Assembly (NCBI GenBank): GCA_003577145.1
Contig: QEUP01000023.1
Coordinates: 1 to 61,427 of the forward strand
Reading direction: 5' to 3'
DNA length: 61,427 nt
Source: Acidobacteriota bacterium
GTDB lineage: Bacteria; Actinomycetota; Acidimicrobiia; Acidimicrobiales; Microtrichaceae
The notes beneath the pieces were generated by a model that made no database searches, was not told the origin of the DNA, and worked only from the letters and a program-made list of their open reading frames with translations. The position numbers were made by a program, and so were the translations under genes. The first letter of the stretch is position 1. Each line of letters begins with the position of its first letter. Positions 15,091 through 23,971 of the stretch are shown here, in pieces.

Positions 15091-16536
15091 GTGTCAGCCA
15101 CTTCCGAGAACAGCGACACACCGCTGGTTGACGACCTGAGGGCGGTGCTTGGCCGCGATCGGGTCACCGTCAGCGGTACCGAGCGCCGCCTCTATCGCAC
15201 CGACGCCGCCCACCAGCGGGGTGATACGCCGGCTGTGGTGTGCTTCCCGTCGACCACCGAGGAGGTCCGCTCGGTCGTGCTCGTGTGCCGCAAGCACGGC
15301 CGGCCATTCGTCCCACGTGGTTCTGGTACCGGCTTGGCGGGCGGCGCGGTGCCGGTCGGCTCTCCTGTGGTGATCGTGACGACGCGGATGAACCGCGTTG
15401 TCGACGTTGATCTCGAGGAACGCGTTGCTTGGGTTCAGCCGGGGGTGTTGAACCTCGATCTGACGAACCTGGTCAGGCCGCTGGGGTTTCATTTCGCGCC
15501 GGACCCGTCGAGTCAGCAAGCCTGCACGATCGGCGGGAACGTCGCCACCAACTCGGGTGGCCCGCACTGTCTGCGGTATGGCGTCACCAGTGCCCACGTC
15601 GTCGGGTTGGAAGTGGTCCTGCCGGACGGGGAGGTCGTGGAACTGGGTGGCCCCGAAGCCGAGCCAGCCTGTTTCGACCTGCGGGGAGCGTTCATCGGCA
15701 GCGAGGGGACGATGGGGATCACGACCCAGGTGGCGGTGCGACTGACGCCGAACCCGCCAGCGGTGATGACGTTGCTGCTTGCCTTCGACGATCTCGACGC
15801 GGCGGCAGGATGTGTCAGTGGGATCATCGCCAGCGGGATCATCCCGGCCGCATTGGAGATGATGGACGGCGAGATGGTGTCAGCTGTCGAGGACTTCGTC
15901 GGCGCCGGTTATCCGCGCGACGCCACGGCGGTGCTCCTCGTCGAGGTGGAGGGTCTGCCAGGTGGTGTCGCCGACGAGGCAGAGCGGGTCTCGGGTGTCG
16001 GGTACAGCTTCGGCGCCAGGTCGGTACGGATCGCCGAGGACGAGGCTGAGCGCAACTTGCTGTGGAAGGGCCGCAAGACCGCCTTCGGCGCAGTGGCGCG
16101 CATCATGCCCGACTACTACCTGCACGACACGGTCGTACCCCGCAGCCGGCTGGTTGACGTCCTCAGGAAGGTGAGGGAGATCGCTCGTCGGCACCGGCTG
16201 TTGGTGTTCAACGTCTTCCACGCCGGAGACGGCAACCTGCATCCGCTGCTGGTGTTCGACGCGAGAGAGGCCGGTGTGGCAGAACGCGTGCACGCTGCCG
16301 GTGGCGAGATCGTCGAGGTCTCCCTGGCAGCGGGCGGGGTGCTGTCGGGCGAGCACGGGATCGGGCTCGAGAAGCGCGAGTACATGGCGCAGATGTTCAC
16401 CCAGGACGACCTCGACGCCCAGGCAGCGGTGCGAATGGCGTTCGATCCCGCCGGGCTCGCCAATCCCGGCAAGGTCCTTCCTGCGGGGTCGCGCTGCGGT
16501 GAGCTGGGCGACCTACCCGCAGGGGCGTGGATTTGA
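15091..16536 (+). CDS. glcD: Glycolate oxidase FAD subunit GlcD
   Basis: An FAD-linked oxidase of the VAO/p-cresol methylhydroxylase fold with about 481 residues, which oxidises glycolate (or another 2-hydroxyacid) to glyoxylate. The FAD-binding PCMH domain covers about 35-220, with PRGSGTGLAGGAVP, CTIGGNVATNSGG and GSEGTMGITTQVAVRL. The C-terminal substrate and cap domain contains VFHAGDGNLHPLL (metal/FAD-contact His) and LSGEHGIGLEKREYM. GTG start at 15091; a TTG six bases upstream is possible. It forms an operon with glcE and glcF. D-lactate dehydrogenases of the same family are the alternative, but the DEF set favours glycolate oxidase. Confidence 0.92.
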   Translation: MSATSENSDTPLVDDLRAVLGRDRVTVSGTERRLYRTDAAHQRGDTPAVVCFPSTTEEVRSVVLVCRKHGRPFVPRGSGTGLAGGAVPVGSPVVIVTTRMNRVVDVDLEERVAWVQPGVLNLDLTNLVRPLGFHFAPDPSSQQACTIGGNVATNSGGPHCLRYGVTSAHVVGLEVVLPDGEVVELGGPEAEPACFDLRGAFIGSEGTMGITTQVAVRLTPNPPAVMTLLLAFDDLDAAAGCVSGIIASGIIPAALEMMDGEMVSAVEDFVGAGYPRDATAVLLVEVEGLPGGVADEAERVSGVGYSFGARSVRIAEDEAERNLLWKGRKTAFGAVARIMPDYYLHDTVVPRSRLVDVLRKVREIARRHRLLVFNVFHAGDGNLHPLLVFDAREAGVAERVHAAGGEIVEVSLAAGGVLSGEHGIGLEKREYMAQMFTQDDLDAQAAVRMAFDPAGLANPGKVLPAGSRCGELGDLPAGAWI

Positions 16537-17456
16537 GGCCGGTGTCGCGTAAGCGCGACGAGCCTCTCCTCGCCTTCAAGGCCGAGGTGGGTGCCAGCGG
16601 GCCCGTGACGGCCGTGGGTGGTCGCACCCAATGGGAGGTCGGCGGCGGTGTCCTGCCCGAGGCCCGCGAGGTGATGGCACCGGCGGGAGTCGTCTCCTTC
16701 GAACCCGCCGACATGGTCGTCCGGGTACGGGCCGGCACCGAAGCCCGCGTTCTGGACCTGGTTCTGGCCGAGGCGGGCCAGATGGTTGCCCTGCCCGACG
16801 AGCCCGGGGCGACGGTGGGTGGCCTGTTGGCAGTCGGTCACAGCGACGTCACCCGACTGGGTTTCGGTGCGGTTCGCGAGACGCTGCTCGAGGCGACCTA
16901 TGTCTCGAGCGGAGGTCGCCTCGTCACCGCTGGCGGACCTACGGTCAAGAACGTCAGCGGGTTCGACCTCTGCCGGCTCCTGGTCGGCTCGTTGGGTCTG
17001 CTCGGATTCCTGGGAGAGGTTGTGCTGAGGACGCGTCCCCGACCCGCAGCCACGCGCTGGCTCACCGGAGTCGCCGATCCGTTCAAGCTGCTGCGATCGC
17101 TGTACTGGCCCACCTCGCTGCTCTGGGACGGTGCGCGGGTGTGGCTCCGCCTCGACGGAAATCCGGTAGACGTGGATGCGGACACGAGACTGGCCGAGGG
17201 CGAGGGCCTCCAGCTCTGCGACGGGCCACCTCCTCTGCCACGATTTCGCCACTCGGTTCGACCGGCTGCCCTACGCGATCTCAACCGGGACTCCACCTTC
17301 ATCGCCGAGGTCGGCGTTGGGGTCGTCCACTCGGCCGAGCCACCCCCCGGACGGGAGCTCGAACCGGCGCTCGCCGAGCTGCATCGACGCCTGAAGCGGC
17401 AGTTCGATCCAACCGGCAGGCTCAACCCCGGACGGCGTGTGGGAGGTTCGTGGTGA
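16533..17456 (+). CDS. glcE: Glycolate oxidase FAD-binding subunit GlcE
   Basis: About 307 residues with the PCMH-type FAD-binding region. PADMVVRVRAGTEARVLDLVLAE and DEPGATVGGLLAVGHSD correspond to the GlcE pattern, and TVKNVSGFDLCRLLVGSLG is the signature FAD-contact stretch. The short C-terminal part ends FDPTGRLNPGR, a family hallmark. The start is TTG at 16533, overlapping the glcD stop (TTGA); a GTG six bases earlier is an alternative. Membrane-associated complex subunit with GlcD and GlcF. Confidence 0.88.
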   Translation: MRPVSRKRDEPLLAFKAEVGASGPVTAVGGRTQWEVGGGVLPEAREVMAPAGVVSFEPADMVVRVRAGTEARVLDLVLAEAGQMVALPDEPGATVGGLLAVGHSDVTRLGFGAVRETLLEATYVSSGGRLVTAGGPTVKNVSGFDLCRLLVGSLGLLGFLGEVVLRTRPRPAATRWLTGVADPFKLLRSLYWPTSLLWDGARVWLRLDGNPVDVDADTRLAEGEGLQLCDGPPPLPRFRHSVRPAALRDLNRDSTFIAEVGVGVVHSAEPPPGRELEPALAELHRRLKRQFDPTGRLNPGRRVGGSW

Positions 17457-18619
17457 ACCTCGGGATCGACGAAGACGAGCTCGCCAGCTGTGTGAACTGC
17501 GGGTTGTGCCTCCCGCACTGTCCCACCTTTCGCGTCACGGGAGCGGAACCGCTCTCGCCGCGCGGCCGGATCTCGGCCATGCGAGGGGTGCAGGTCGATG
17601 GGGAAGTCGTCGACGGGGCGTTCGTGGAGGTGATCGAGACATGTGTGCAGTGCCTCGGCTGTGAGACCGCCTGCCCGTCCGGTGTGCCGTTCGGCGCCCT
17701 GATGGGGGCCACCAGGGCGAGCCTGGCCTCGAAGCGTCGCAGCGGCCATCAGTCACGCCTCACGCGCGCCGCGCTGGGCCTGTTGGGGGCTCACGGGGCC
17801 GTGCTCGCAGGCGCAAGAGCGTTGGCGCTGGGCCAGCGACTGAGGGTCGTTCCCAGGCGTGTGCCGCTTCCGCTTCTGCCGTTGCGCCAGGAGCGGCTTC
17901 GGAGCACCGGGTCAGACGTGTGGTTGTTCACCGGCTGCGTGATGGACGCGGTGCAGCGCGACATCCACCAGGCCAGTATCCGGGTGCTCGATCGAATGGG
18001 GCTGGGTGTGTCCCTCCCTGGCAACGAGGCATCCTGTTGTGGGGCCCTCTCCGAACATGCCGGCTTGACGGACCAGGCCAGGCGGATGGCCTCGGGAGTG
18101 ATGAAGGCGATGCCCGGTGAGTCGCCCATCGTCGTGAACAGCGCCGGTTGCGGTGCGGCATTGAAGAACTACGGCCAACTCCTCGCCACCGGCGAGGCCG
18201 AGCGCTTCTCGGCGCGTGTGCACGACATCTGCGAGTTCCTCGCGCAGCGGAAGACAGCACTCCCGCCCCCGAGCTCGGCGAGGCGAACCACAGTGGCAGT
18301 GCAGGACCCGTGCCATCTCCGTCATGTCCAAAAGCTCCATGAGAGTGTTCGAGCCGTGCTGCAGCCATATGCGCGTCTGATCGAGCTCGACGACGAGGGC
18401 CTCTGTTGTGGCGCGGGGGGCTCGTTCTCGATCCTTCATGCGGATCTGGCCGTTGCCGTCAGGGAGCTGAAGCTGCGAGCGATCGAGCGCAGCGGGGCGG
18501 CTCTCGTGGTGAGCGCCAACCCTGGTTGCTCGTTGTTCCTGCAGGCAGCCGGGGTCGATGTCGTGCACCCGGTACAGCTCATAGACTGGGCCATTTCCGG
18601 AGGTCCTGATGGCAGGTGA
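17453..18619 (+). CDS. glcF: Glycolate oxidase iron-sulfur subunit GlcF
   Basis: A 388-residue Fe-S subunit that passes electrons from the flavin subunits to the quinone pool. Two 4Fe-4S motifs sit at the N-terminus (CVNCGLCLPHCP near residue 13; CVQCLGCETACP near residue 63). Two CCG domains follow, with GNEASCCGALSEH near residue 188 and EGLCCGAGGSF near residue 318. The GTG start overlaps the glcE stop as GTGA. Confidence 0.93.
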   Translation: MNLGIDEDELASCVNCGLCLPHCPTFRVTGAEPLSPRGRISAMRGVQVDGEVVDGAFVEVIETCVQCLGCETACPSGVPFGALMGATRASLASKRRSGHQSRLTRAALGLLGAHGAVLAGARALALGQRLRVVPRRVPLPLLPLRQERLRSTGSDVWLFTGCVMDAVQRDIHQASIRVLDRMGLGVSLPGNEASCCGALSEHAGLTDQARRMASGVMKAMPGESPIVVNSAGCGAALKNYGQLLATGEAERFSARVHDICEFLAQRKTALPPPSSARRTTVAVQDPCHLRHVQKLHESVRAVLQPYARLIELDDEGLCCGAGGSFSILHADLAVAVRELKLRAIERSGAALVVSANPGCSLFLQAAGVDVVHPVQLIDWAISGGPDGR

Positions 18620-18815
18620 GTTCGACGAGATCCGCGCCCGCCTCGAGGTGATCGCCGAAGAGCTCGCCGACCTCGCGCTGGCCCGCCTCCGTCAATCGGT
18701 CGACGCCGGCGGGACCGAGCTGCCAGTCGACGAGAAGCGTCTCACTCGCGCTCGGCGTGCTGTCGAGAAGGCAGTCGTCATCTTGCGCGAGCCCGATGAT
18801 ACCGATCTCGCCTGA
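18609..18815 (+). CDS. Small conserved helical protein
   Basis: A 68-residue, mostly helical, charged protein with no Cys and no membrane segment (EIRARLEVIAEELADLALARL near the N-terminus, RLTRARRAVEKAVVILRE near the end). The ATG overlaps glcF by 11 bases, so it is translationally coupled. Small proteins of this appearance are common in actinobacteria; the function is unknown. It converges on the LOG-family gene with a 14-base gap. Confidence 0.65.
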   Translation: MAGEFDEIRARLEVIAEELADLALARLRQSVDAGGTELPVDEKRLTRARRAVEKAVVILREPDDTDLA

Positions 18816-18829
18816 TCCGCCAGTGGATG

Positions 18830-19879
18830 TCACTGCCGGTTGTCAGTGTCGTTGATGGCCCGGATCAGCTGGTGCAGCCGTGAGTAGCTGGCGTTGTCGA
18901 AACGAAAGACAAGTCGGGGACGATCGACGGCGTCGTCGTCTTCGACCTCGACTCGTGAGGCGACGGTGCGCTCGATCTCGCCCACAACGACTATGTCCGA
19001 GAACTCCCGGTTGAGTCGAGCCAGCTCCCGGTCATGGATCTCGCGCTCGAGACGAAGGACAAGGCGGCCACCGACCACTCGCATGGAGTGGAACACCGAG
19101 TAGAAGCCGGTGATCGTGCCGAGAGCGCTGCCGATGCTGTCGGTGATGGTCACCAGGTCGAGGTCGTGTGGCGAGATCAGGTGGTTGGCGAGGAGTTCGG
19201 TCTCCACGAACTCCCGCCAGGTCTGCCAGTAGCTACTGCCTGGTGCGTCGAGCAGTACCACCGGAGCAGGGTAGCTGCGGCCGGTCTGCATGAGGGTGAG
19301 CAGTTCGAAGGCCTCGTCCATGGTGCCGAAACCCCCCGGCAGGAGAACGAAGCCGCTCGACTCCTTGATGAAGGTCAGCTTGCGGGTGAAGAAGTACCGG
19401 AAGTTGATCAGCTTGGCGTCGTCGGCGATCACCTCGGCCGGCATCGACTCGAAGGGCAGGACGATGTTGATTCCAAAGGACATGTCGGCGCCGGCACCCT
19501 CGAGCCCGGCGGTCATGACGCCCGGACCGGCCCCCGTCATGATCATCCAGCCTCGGGCGGCCATCTGGGCTGCCAGCTCGCGGGCGCACTGATAGGCCGG
19601 TTCGTCGGGCGTCGTTCGAGCCGACCCGAACATGGTGAGCTTGCGTACATCTCGGTAGGGACCGAAGACGTGGAAGGCGTAACGCATCTCCTTCAGTGCA
19701 GCGTTGGCGATCTTGAGGTCGCCTCGATCGACGCCTTCACGACCCATCCGTATGCCGGATACGACCAGCTCGAAGAGGAGATCGCGGTCTTTGGTCTCAC
19801 CGGCGGCAGCCAGCAGCTCGAGGATCTGATCGTCGAGCTCCTTGTGGCCGGTGCGATAGCGGGGAAGGCCCTTTGGCAT
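18830..19879 (-). CDS. LOG-family protein (TIGR00730-like Rossmann fold)
   Basis: A 349-residue protein with a central LOG/lysine-decarboxylase-like Rossmann domain (about 85-270). TMFGSARTTPDEPAY and MTGAGPGVMTAG bind nucleotide, and LLPGGFGTMDEAFE is the family catalytic motif (PGGxGTxxE). Characterised family members are cytokinin-nucleoside-5'-monophosphate phosphoribohydrolases or nucleotide 5'-monophosphate nucleosidases. The N-terminal helical part (about 80 residues) and the C-terminal extension (about 80 residues) make it longer than plain LOG proteins (180-250). The ATG at 19879 starts MPKGLP; the frame runs further upstream without homology. Confidence 0.85.
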   Translation of the reverse strand: MPKGLPRYRTGHKELDDQILELLAAAGETKDRDLLFELVVSGIRMGREGVDRGDLKIANAALKEMRYAFHVFGPYRDVRKLTMFGSARTTPDEPAYQCARELAAQMAARGWMIMTGAGPGVMTAGLEGAGADMSFGINIVLPFESMPAEVIADDAKLINFRYFFTRKLTFIKESSGFVLLPGGFGTMDEAFELLTLMQTGRSYPAPVVLLDAPGSSYWQTWREFVETELLANHLISPHDLDLVTITDSIGSALGTITGFYSVFHSMRVVGGRLVLRLEREIHDRELARLNREFSDIVVVGEIERTVASRVEVEDDDAVDRPRLVFRFDNASYSRLHQLIRAINDTDNRQ

Positions 19880-19911
19880 GGTGCCATCGTGACAGATCAG
19901 CGCCGGTGGGC

Positions 19912-22170
19912 TCAGGCCGCTACGACACGCCCGTAGAGGGTGGTGCGCTGCTCGAGGCGGCGGCCCAGGGGCTCGACGAGCTCCCTGAAGTCGGCCTCCC
20001 CGAGCTGCTGGCCGTGCTCGGCGCCCGCCGCGCGGGAGATGTTCTCGTTGATGAGCGTGCCACCCAGGTCGTTGACCCCAGCCCCGAGGCACTGGCGGAC
20101 CCCGTCGAGGCCGAGCTTGACCCACGACGCCTGGACGTTGTCGATCCAGCGGTGGTAGGCGATGCGGCCGACGGCGTGCATGAGCAGCGCCTCACGAAAC
20201 GTCGGACCGCGTCGGCTCTTCTGCTGGAGGTAGATCGGGGAGGCCATGTGAACGAACGGCAGGGGCACGAATTCGGTGAAGCCACCGGTCTCCTGTTGCA
20301 GGGCGCGGGTCCGAATCATGTGGCGTGCCCAGCTGCGCGGCTGCTCCACGGAGCCGTACATGATGGTGACGTTGGAGCGCAGGCCCACCGAGTGCGCCGC
20401 CCGGTGCGCTTCGAGCCACTCGTCGGTGGTGATCTTGTCGGGACAGATGATCTGGCGGATCGGGTCGTCGAGGATCTCGGCGGCGGTGCCCGGGAGCGAA
20501 CGCAAGCCGGCATCCCGGAGGCGGCGCAGGTAGCGCTGGAGCGGTTCCCCCAGACGCCGGGCTCCCTCGGTCACCTCGAGCGCGGTGAAGCCGTGGACGT
20601 GGATGCCCGGAACGGCACCGGTCACCGCGCGGGTGACGTCGATGTAGTAGTCGCCGTCGAAGTCGGGGTGGATTCCGCCCTGGAGGCAGACCTCGGTGGC
20701 ACCCATCTCGGCCGCTTCGGCAGTTCTCGTGGCGATCTCGTCCAGCGTCAGCAGGTATGGCTGTCCCCGGAGGTTCAGCGAGAGCGGCCCTTTGGAGAAC
20801 CCGCAGAACCGACACTTGAAGGTGCACACGTTCGTGTAGTTGATGTTGCGGTTCGACACCCAGGTGACCACCTCGCCGACGGCCCGGCGGCGGAGCTCGT
20901 CGGCCACCTCGGCTACGGTCGCCACCTCCGGGCCTCGAGCCGAGAACAGCCGGACGATCTCGTCCTCGCCTACCTCCTCGCCGGCGAGGACGCCGTCCAG
21001 CACTTCCCGCACCGGTCCGCGGTCAGCGCCGGGGGCAGGAACCAGCTGAGGCGGGGGAGTGGGAGCACCCGAGTACCAGCCCAGGTCGGAGTCCCGGGCG
21101 AGGCCCTCGGCGTCGGAGCGATCAAGGACCCGGAACTGGAGACCGGGGTCGATCCAGCGGGAGCGGTCCAGCGCGTACGGGGGATGGACGGTGAGCCGGG
21201 GAGCGAGCACGTACCCGCGGGCTTCGCTGACCTCCCGGAGCCGATCCAGGGTCGGCCAGGGCCGCTCGGGATTGACGTGGTCGGCTGTCACGGGCGAGAC
21301 CCCGCCCCAGTCGTCGATGCCCGCGTCGAGCAGGTCGCCGAAGTCATCGGACAGGTTGGGTGGTGCCTGCACCGTGACCTCGGGAGGCAGCATCAGACGG
21401 GCCAGGGCTATGGCGTCGAGGTACTCCTCGTGTGCACAGGGGGCTGAGGCGTGCATGGCCGTGCCGGGCTTCGGGAGGAAGTTCTGGACGATGACCTCCT
21501 GCACGTGGCCGTGACGGCGATGGCTTGCGGCGATCGCGGACAGAGCAGCCATCCGGTCCTGCCGGGACTCGCCGATGCCGACGAGGATGCCGGTGGTGAA
21601 CGGGATCGACAGCTCGCCGGCAGCTTCCAGCGTGGCCAGGCGTCGCTCCGGCGTCTTGTCCGGAGAGCCACGGTGGCAGTCGAGGGCGGGGTTCAGCGTC
21701 TCCAGCATCATCCCCTGCGAAGGTGCCACTGCACGAACAGCCGCCAGCTCAGCGGGGTGCAGGGCACCGGCGTTGCCATGGGGCAACAGACCGGTCTCCT
21801 CGGTCACCAGGCGGGCCATTGCCACCAGGTAGTCGACGGTTGATCGGTAGCCACGCTCGGCGAGCCAGGCCTTCGCCGCCGGGTATCGCAACTCGGGCCG
21901 CTCGCCGAGCGTGAACAGAGCTTCGTGGCATCCCGCCAGGGCGCCGGCGCGGGCGATTCCGAGGATGCGATCGGGCGGGAGGAACGGCTGCTCGGTCCGG
22001 GCCGGTGGTTGGGCGAAGGTGCAGTACCCGCAGCGGTCTCGGCAAAGCGTGGTGAGCGGGATGAAGACCTTGGGCGAATAGGTGATCCGCGTTCCGTAGG
22101 TCTCGTCTCGTACCGCAGCAGCACGGGACCTCAGCTCGGCGTGCGGGACAGCCAGCAGTTCGGCAGCCAT
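19912..22170 (-). CDS. fbiC: F420 biosynthesis protein FbiC (fused CofG-CofH), FO synthase
   Basis: A 752-residue fusion of two radical SAM enzymes that makes FO, the chromophore of coenzyme F420, from tyrosine and a flavin precursor. The N-terminal CofG part carries CRDRCGYCTF (CxxxCxxC) near residue 35; the C-terminal CofH part carries CTFKCRFCGF near residue 450, then CLQGGIHPDF. Order CofG-CofH is that of mycobacterial FbiC. The ATG at 22170 is preceded by a TAAGGT -10 box seven bases upstream; an ATG at 22221 would add 17 residues. It implies F420-dependent oxidoreductases in this organism. Confidence 0.93.
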   Translation of the reverse strand: MAAELLAVPHAELRSRAAAVRDETYGTRITYSPKVFIPLTTLCRDRCGYCTFAQPPARTEQPFLPPDRILGIARAGALAGCHEALFTLGERPELRYPAAKAWLAERGYRSTVDYLVAMARLVTEETGLLPHGNAGALHPAELAAVRAVAPSQGMMLETLNPALDCHRGSPDKTPERRLATLEAAGELSIPFTTGILVGIGESRQDRMAALSAIAASHRRHGHVQEVIVQNFLPKPGTAMHASAPCAHEEYLDAIALARLMLPPEVTVQAPPNLSDDFGDLLDAGIDDWGGVSPVTADHVNPERPWPTLDRLREVSEARGYVLAPRLTVHPPYALDRSRWIDPGLQFRVLDRSDAEGLARDSDLGWYSGAPTPPPQLVPAPGADRGPVREVLDGVLAGEEVGEDEIVRLFSARGPEVATVAEVADELRRRAVGEVVTWVSNRNINYTNVCTFKCRFCGFSKGPLSLNLRGQPYLLTLDEIATRTAEAAEMGATEVCLQGGIHPDFDGDYYIDVTRAVTGAVPGIHVHGFTALEVTEGARRLGEPLQRYLRRLRDAGLRSLPGTAAEILDDPIRQIICPDKITTDEWLEAHRAAHSVGLRSNVTIMYGSVEQPRSWARHMIRTRALQQETGGFTEFVPLPFVHMASPIYLQQKSRRGPTFREALLMHAVGRIAYHRWIDNVQASWVKLGLDGVRQCLGAGVNDLGGTLINENISRAAGAEHGQQLGEADFRELVEPLGRRLEQRTTLYGRVVAA

Positions 22171-22177
22171 GCCGCGC

Positions 22178-22183
22178 ACCTTA
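22178..22183 (-). promoter_or_regulatory. -10 box TAAGGT, leaderless start of fbiC
   Basis: On the minus strand TAAGGT lies seven bases before the ATG at 22170, without a ribosome binding site between. Confidence 0.5.
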
Positions 22184-22248
22184 TCGGCATACCGTCCGCC
22201 ATACCGGTCGATGGCTCTCATCGGGGGTTGTGCAGGTGCCAGGTCGAG

Positions 22249-22330
22249 GCCGAGGCGAGAGGGCCGAGGCGAGAGGGCCGAGGCGAGAGGGCCGACGCGA
22301 GACGCCGAGGTAGAGGGCCGAGGCGAGAGG
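22249..22330. repeat. 14-bp tandem repeat, six units
   Basis: GCCGAGGCGAGAGG repeats at 22249, 22263, 22277 and 22317 as perfect units, with two degenerate units between 22291 and 22316. It is noncoding and lies 80-160 bases upstream of fbiC. Confidence 0.9.
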
Positions 22331-22340
22331 CGTTGCCCCG

Positions 22341-22394
22341 ATGTGACAGCACCCTGTCGAGCCAAACGCAGCTCGGCGGGACGGACCTCTCGGC
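22341..22394. repeat. Dispersed repeat, copy A
   Basis: This stretch resembles 59308-59359 over its full length (ATGTGACAG, then CTGTCGAGCCAA, CGCAGCT and TCTCGGCG are shared; a few substitutions and one 2-base indel). Both copies are intergenic and both lie upstream of minus-strand genes (fbiC here, an enoyl-CoA hydratase there). Confidence 0.7.
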
Positions 22395-22433
22395 GGACCG
22401 CCTCGAGTTGTCCGCTCAGGCCCTGAGCCCGCT

Positions 22434-23525
22434 TCAGGTCTTGAAGGACTCGGCTTTGGTCGCCAGGGCGCTCAGCACTTCGTCGAAGGACTTGCCGAAG
22501 GCGGACAGACCCTCGTCCTCGAGGGTCTGTCCGACGTCGCCCATGTCGACGAACCTCCCCACTGCTTCCCAGTCGGCTCCGGCCTGCCCGACGTCGGTGT
22601 CGAGCGTCCGCCCGAGGGTGCCATGGTCGTCGAAGAGGTCGAGCGTCTCGTCGGGCAGGGTGTTCACGGTGTTGGGCCCGATGAGCTCGTCGACGTACTT
22701 CGTGTCCGGGTAGGCCGGGTTCTTGGTCGATGTCGACGCCCACAAGGGGCGCTGGACCTTGGCGCCCCTGGCCTCGAGCGCTTCCCAGCGAGGCCCCCGG
22801 AACCTGTCGAGGAACATCTGGTAGGCGAGCTTGCCCTGCGCCACCGCCGCCTTGCCTCGCAAGGCCAGCGCCTCGTCATTGCCGAGCGCCTCGAGACGGC
22901 GATCGGTCTCGGTGTCGACCCGGCTGATGAAGAAGGACGCCACGCTGGATACGGCCGAGAGGTCGCCGTCGCGGGCCTCGAGCCCTGACAGGTACGCCTC
23001 CATCACCTCGCTGTAGCGCTCGAGCGAGAAGATGAGCGTCACGTTGATGCTGTGACCCTCCGACAGCATCTGGCGGATGGCCGGTAGCCCCTCCTCGGTA
23101 CCGGGGATCTTGACCAGCAGGTTCGGCTTGGCAATGCGCTCATGGAGCGTGCGGGCCGCGGCGATCGTCCCTTCGGTGTCGCGGGCCAGCTCCGGGGCGA
23201 CCTCCACCGACACGAAGCCGTCGGAGCCGCCGCTGGAATCGTGGACAGGTCGCAGCAGATCGAGCGCGTCGCCGATGTCGCTGGTAACCAGGTCCCAGTA
23301 GGTCTCCGAGATCGCTTCGCCGGCGCTCACCAGATCGCCGAGCTGCTCGTCGTATGCGTCGGTGGACTCCATCGCCTTCTGGAGGATGGTCGGGTTCGAG
23401 GTGATGCCTCGCACACCGCGCTCGACCCAGCGGGATATCTCGCCACCGGTGATCCAACCGCGCTTGAGGTTGTCGAGCCAGGGGCTCTGGCCCTCGGACC
23501 GGTAGAGCTGCTGGATCCTGCTCAC
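22434..23525 (-). CDS. tal: Transaldolase
   Basis: A pentose-phosphate pathway enzyme of 363 residues that moves a dihydroxyacetone unit from sedoheptulose-7-phosphate to glyceraldehyde-3-phosphate. Family motifs are GVRGITSNPTILQKA near residue 38 and NLLVKIPGTEEGL near residue 135 with the Schiff-base Lys. RPLWASTSTKNPAYPDTKYV follows near residue 250. This is the long actinobacterial/cyanobacterial subtype. GTG start with GAGGAGG upstream. The transketolase gene lies 446 bases upstream on the same strand, separated by a tandem repeat. Confidence 0.95.
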   Translation of the reverse strand: MSRIQQLYRSEGQSPWLDNLKRGWITGGEISRWVERGVRGITSNPTILQKAMESTDAYDEQLGDLVSAGEAISETYWDLVTSDIGDALDLLRPVHDSSGGSDGFVSVEVAPELARDTEGTIAAARTLHERIAKPNLLVKIPGTEEGLPAIRQMLSEGHSINVTLIFSLERYSEVMEAYLSGLEARDGDLSAVSSVASFFISRVDTETDRRLEALGNDEALALRGKAAVAQGKLAYQMFLDRFRGPRWEALEARGAKVQRPLWASTSTKNPAYPDTKYVDELIGPNTVNTLPDETLDLFDDHGTLGRTLDTDVGQAGADWEAVGRFVDMGDVGQTLEDEGLSAFGKSFDEVLSALATKAESFKT

Positions 23526-23576
23526 GTGTCGTCCTCCTCGTTGCCCGGGTCAACGCACCTTCGCCCCGACACTAGT

Positions 23577-23966
23577 GATCGGCGCAGCCAGGTGTTGGTG
23601 AGAGCGGGTGAGCCTCAGCGAAGCAACGCCGGGATTCAGGGGGTGTGGGGCTGTGGAGGCGCAGCCGCAACAGCGGGCTCGGACTTCTTCGGATCGGCGC
23701 AGCCAGGTGTTGGTGAGAGCGGGTGAGCGTCAGCGAGGCAACGCCGGGATTCAGGGGGTGTGGGGCTGTGGAGGCGCAGCCGCAACAGCGGGCTCGGACC
23801 TTTTCGGATCGGCGCAGCCAGGTGTTGGTGAGAGCGGGTGAGCGTCAGCGAAGCAACGCCGGGATTCAGGGGGTGTGGGGCTGTGGAGGCGCAGCCGCAA
23901 CAGCGGGCTCGGACCTTTTCGGATCGGCGCAGCCGGGTGTTGGTGAGCGTCAGCGAAGCAACGCCG
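23577..23966. repeat. 115-bp tandem repeat, three full copies and one partial
   Basis: Units begin with GATCGGCGCAGCC at 23577, 23692, 23807 and 23922, exactly 115 bases apart. The three full copies differ at only a few positions. The fourth lacks ten bases after GTTGGTGAG and breaks off at 23966, six bases before the transketolase stop codon. Since 115 is not a multiple of three, reading frames through the array shift at each unit, so it is not coding. It fills most of the 446-base gap between tkt and tal. Confidence 0.95.
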
Positions 23967-23971
23967 AAGCA

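Noticed and set aside
19873-21447. 524-codon open frame on the plus strand
   Set aside because: Antisense to the CofH half and part of the CofG half of fbiC, which carries intact radical SAM motifs.
22171-22743. Upstream in-frame extension of fbiC by up to 190 codons
   Set aside because: It would run through tandem repeats and into the transaldolase gene, has no similarity to CofG, and a leaderless -10 box marks the start at 22170.
23577-23966. CRISPR array
   Set aside because: The 115-base units are contiguous without unique spacers, far longer than CRISPR repeats, and no cas genes are near.
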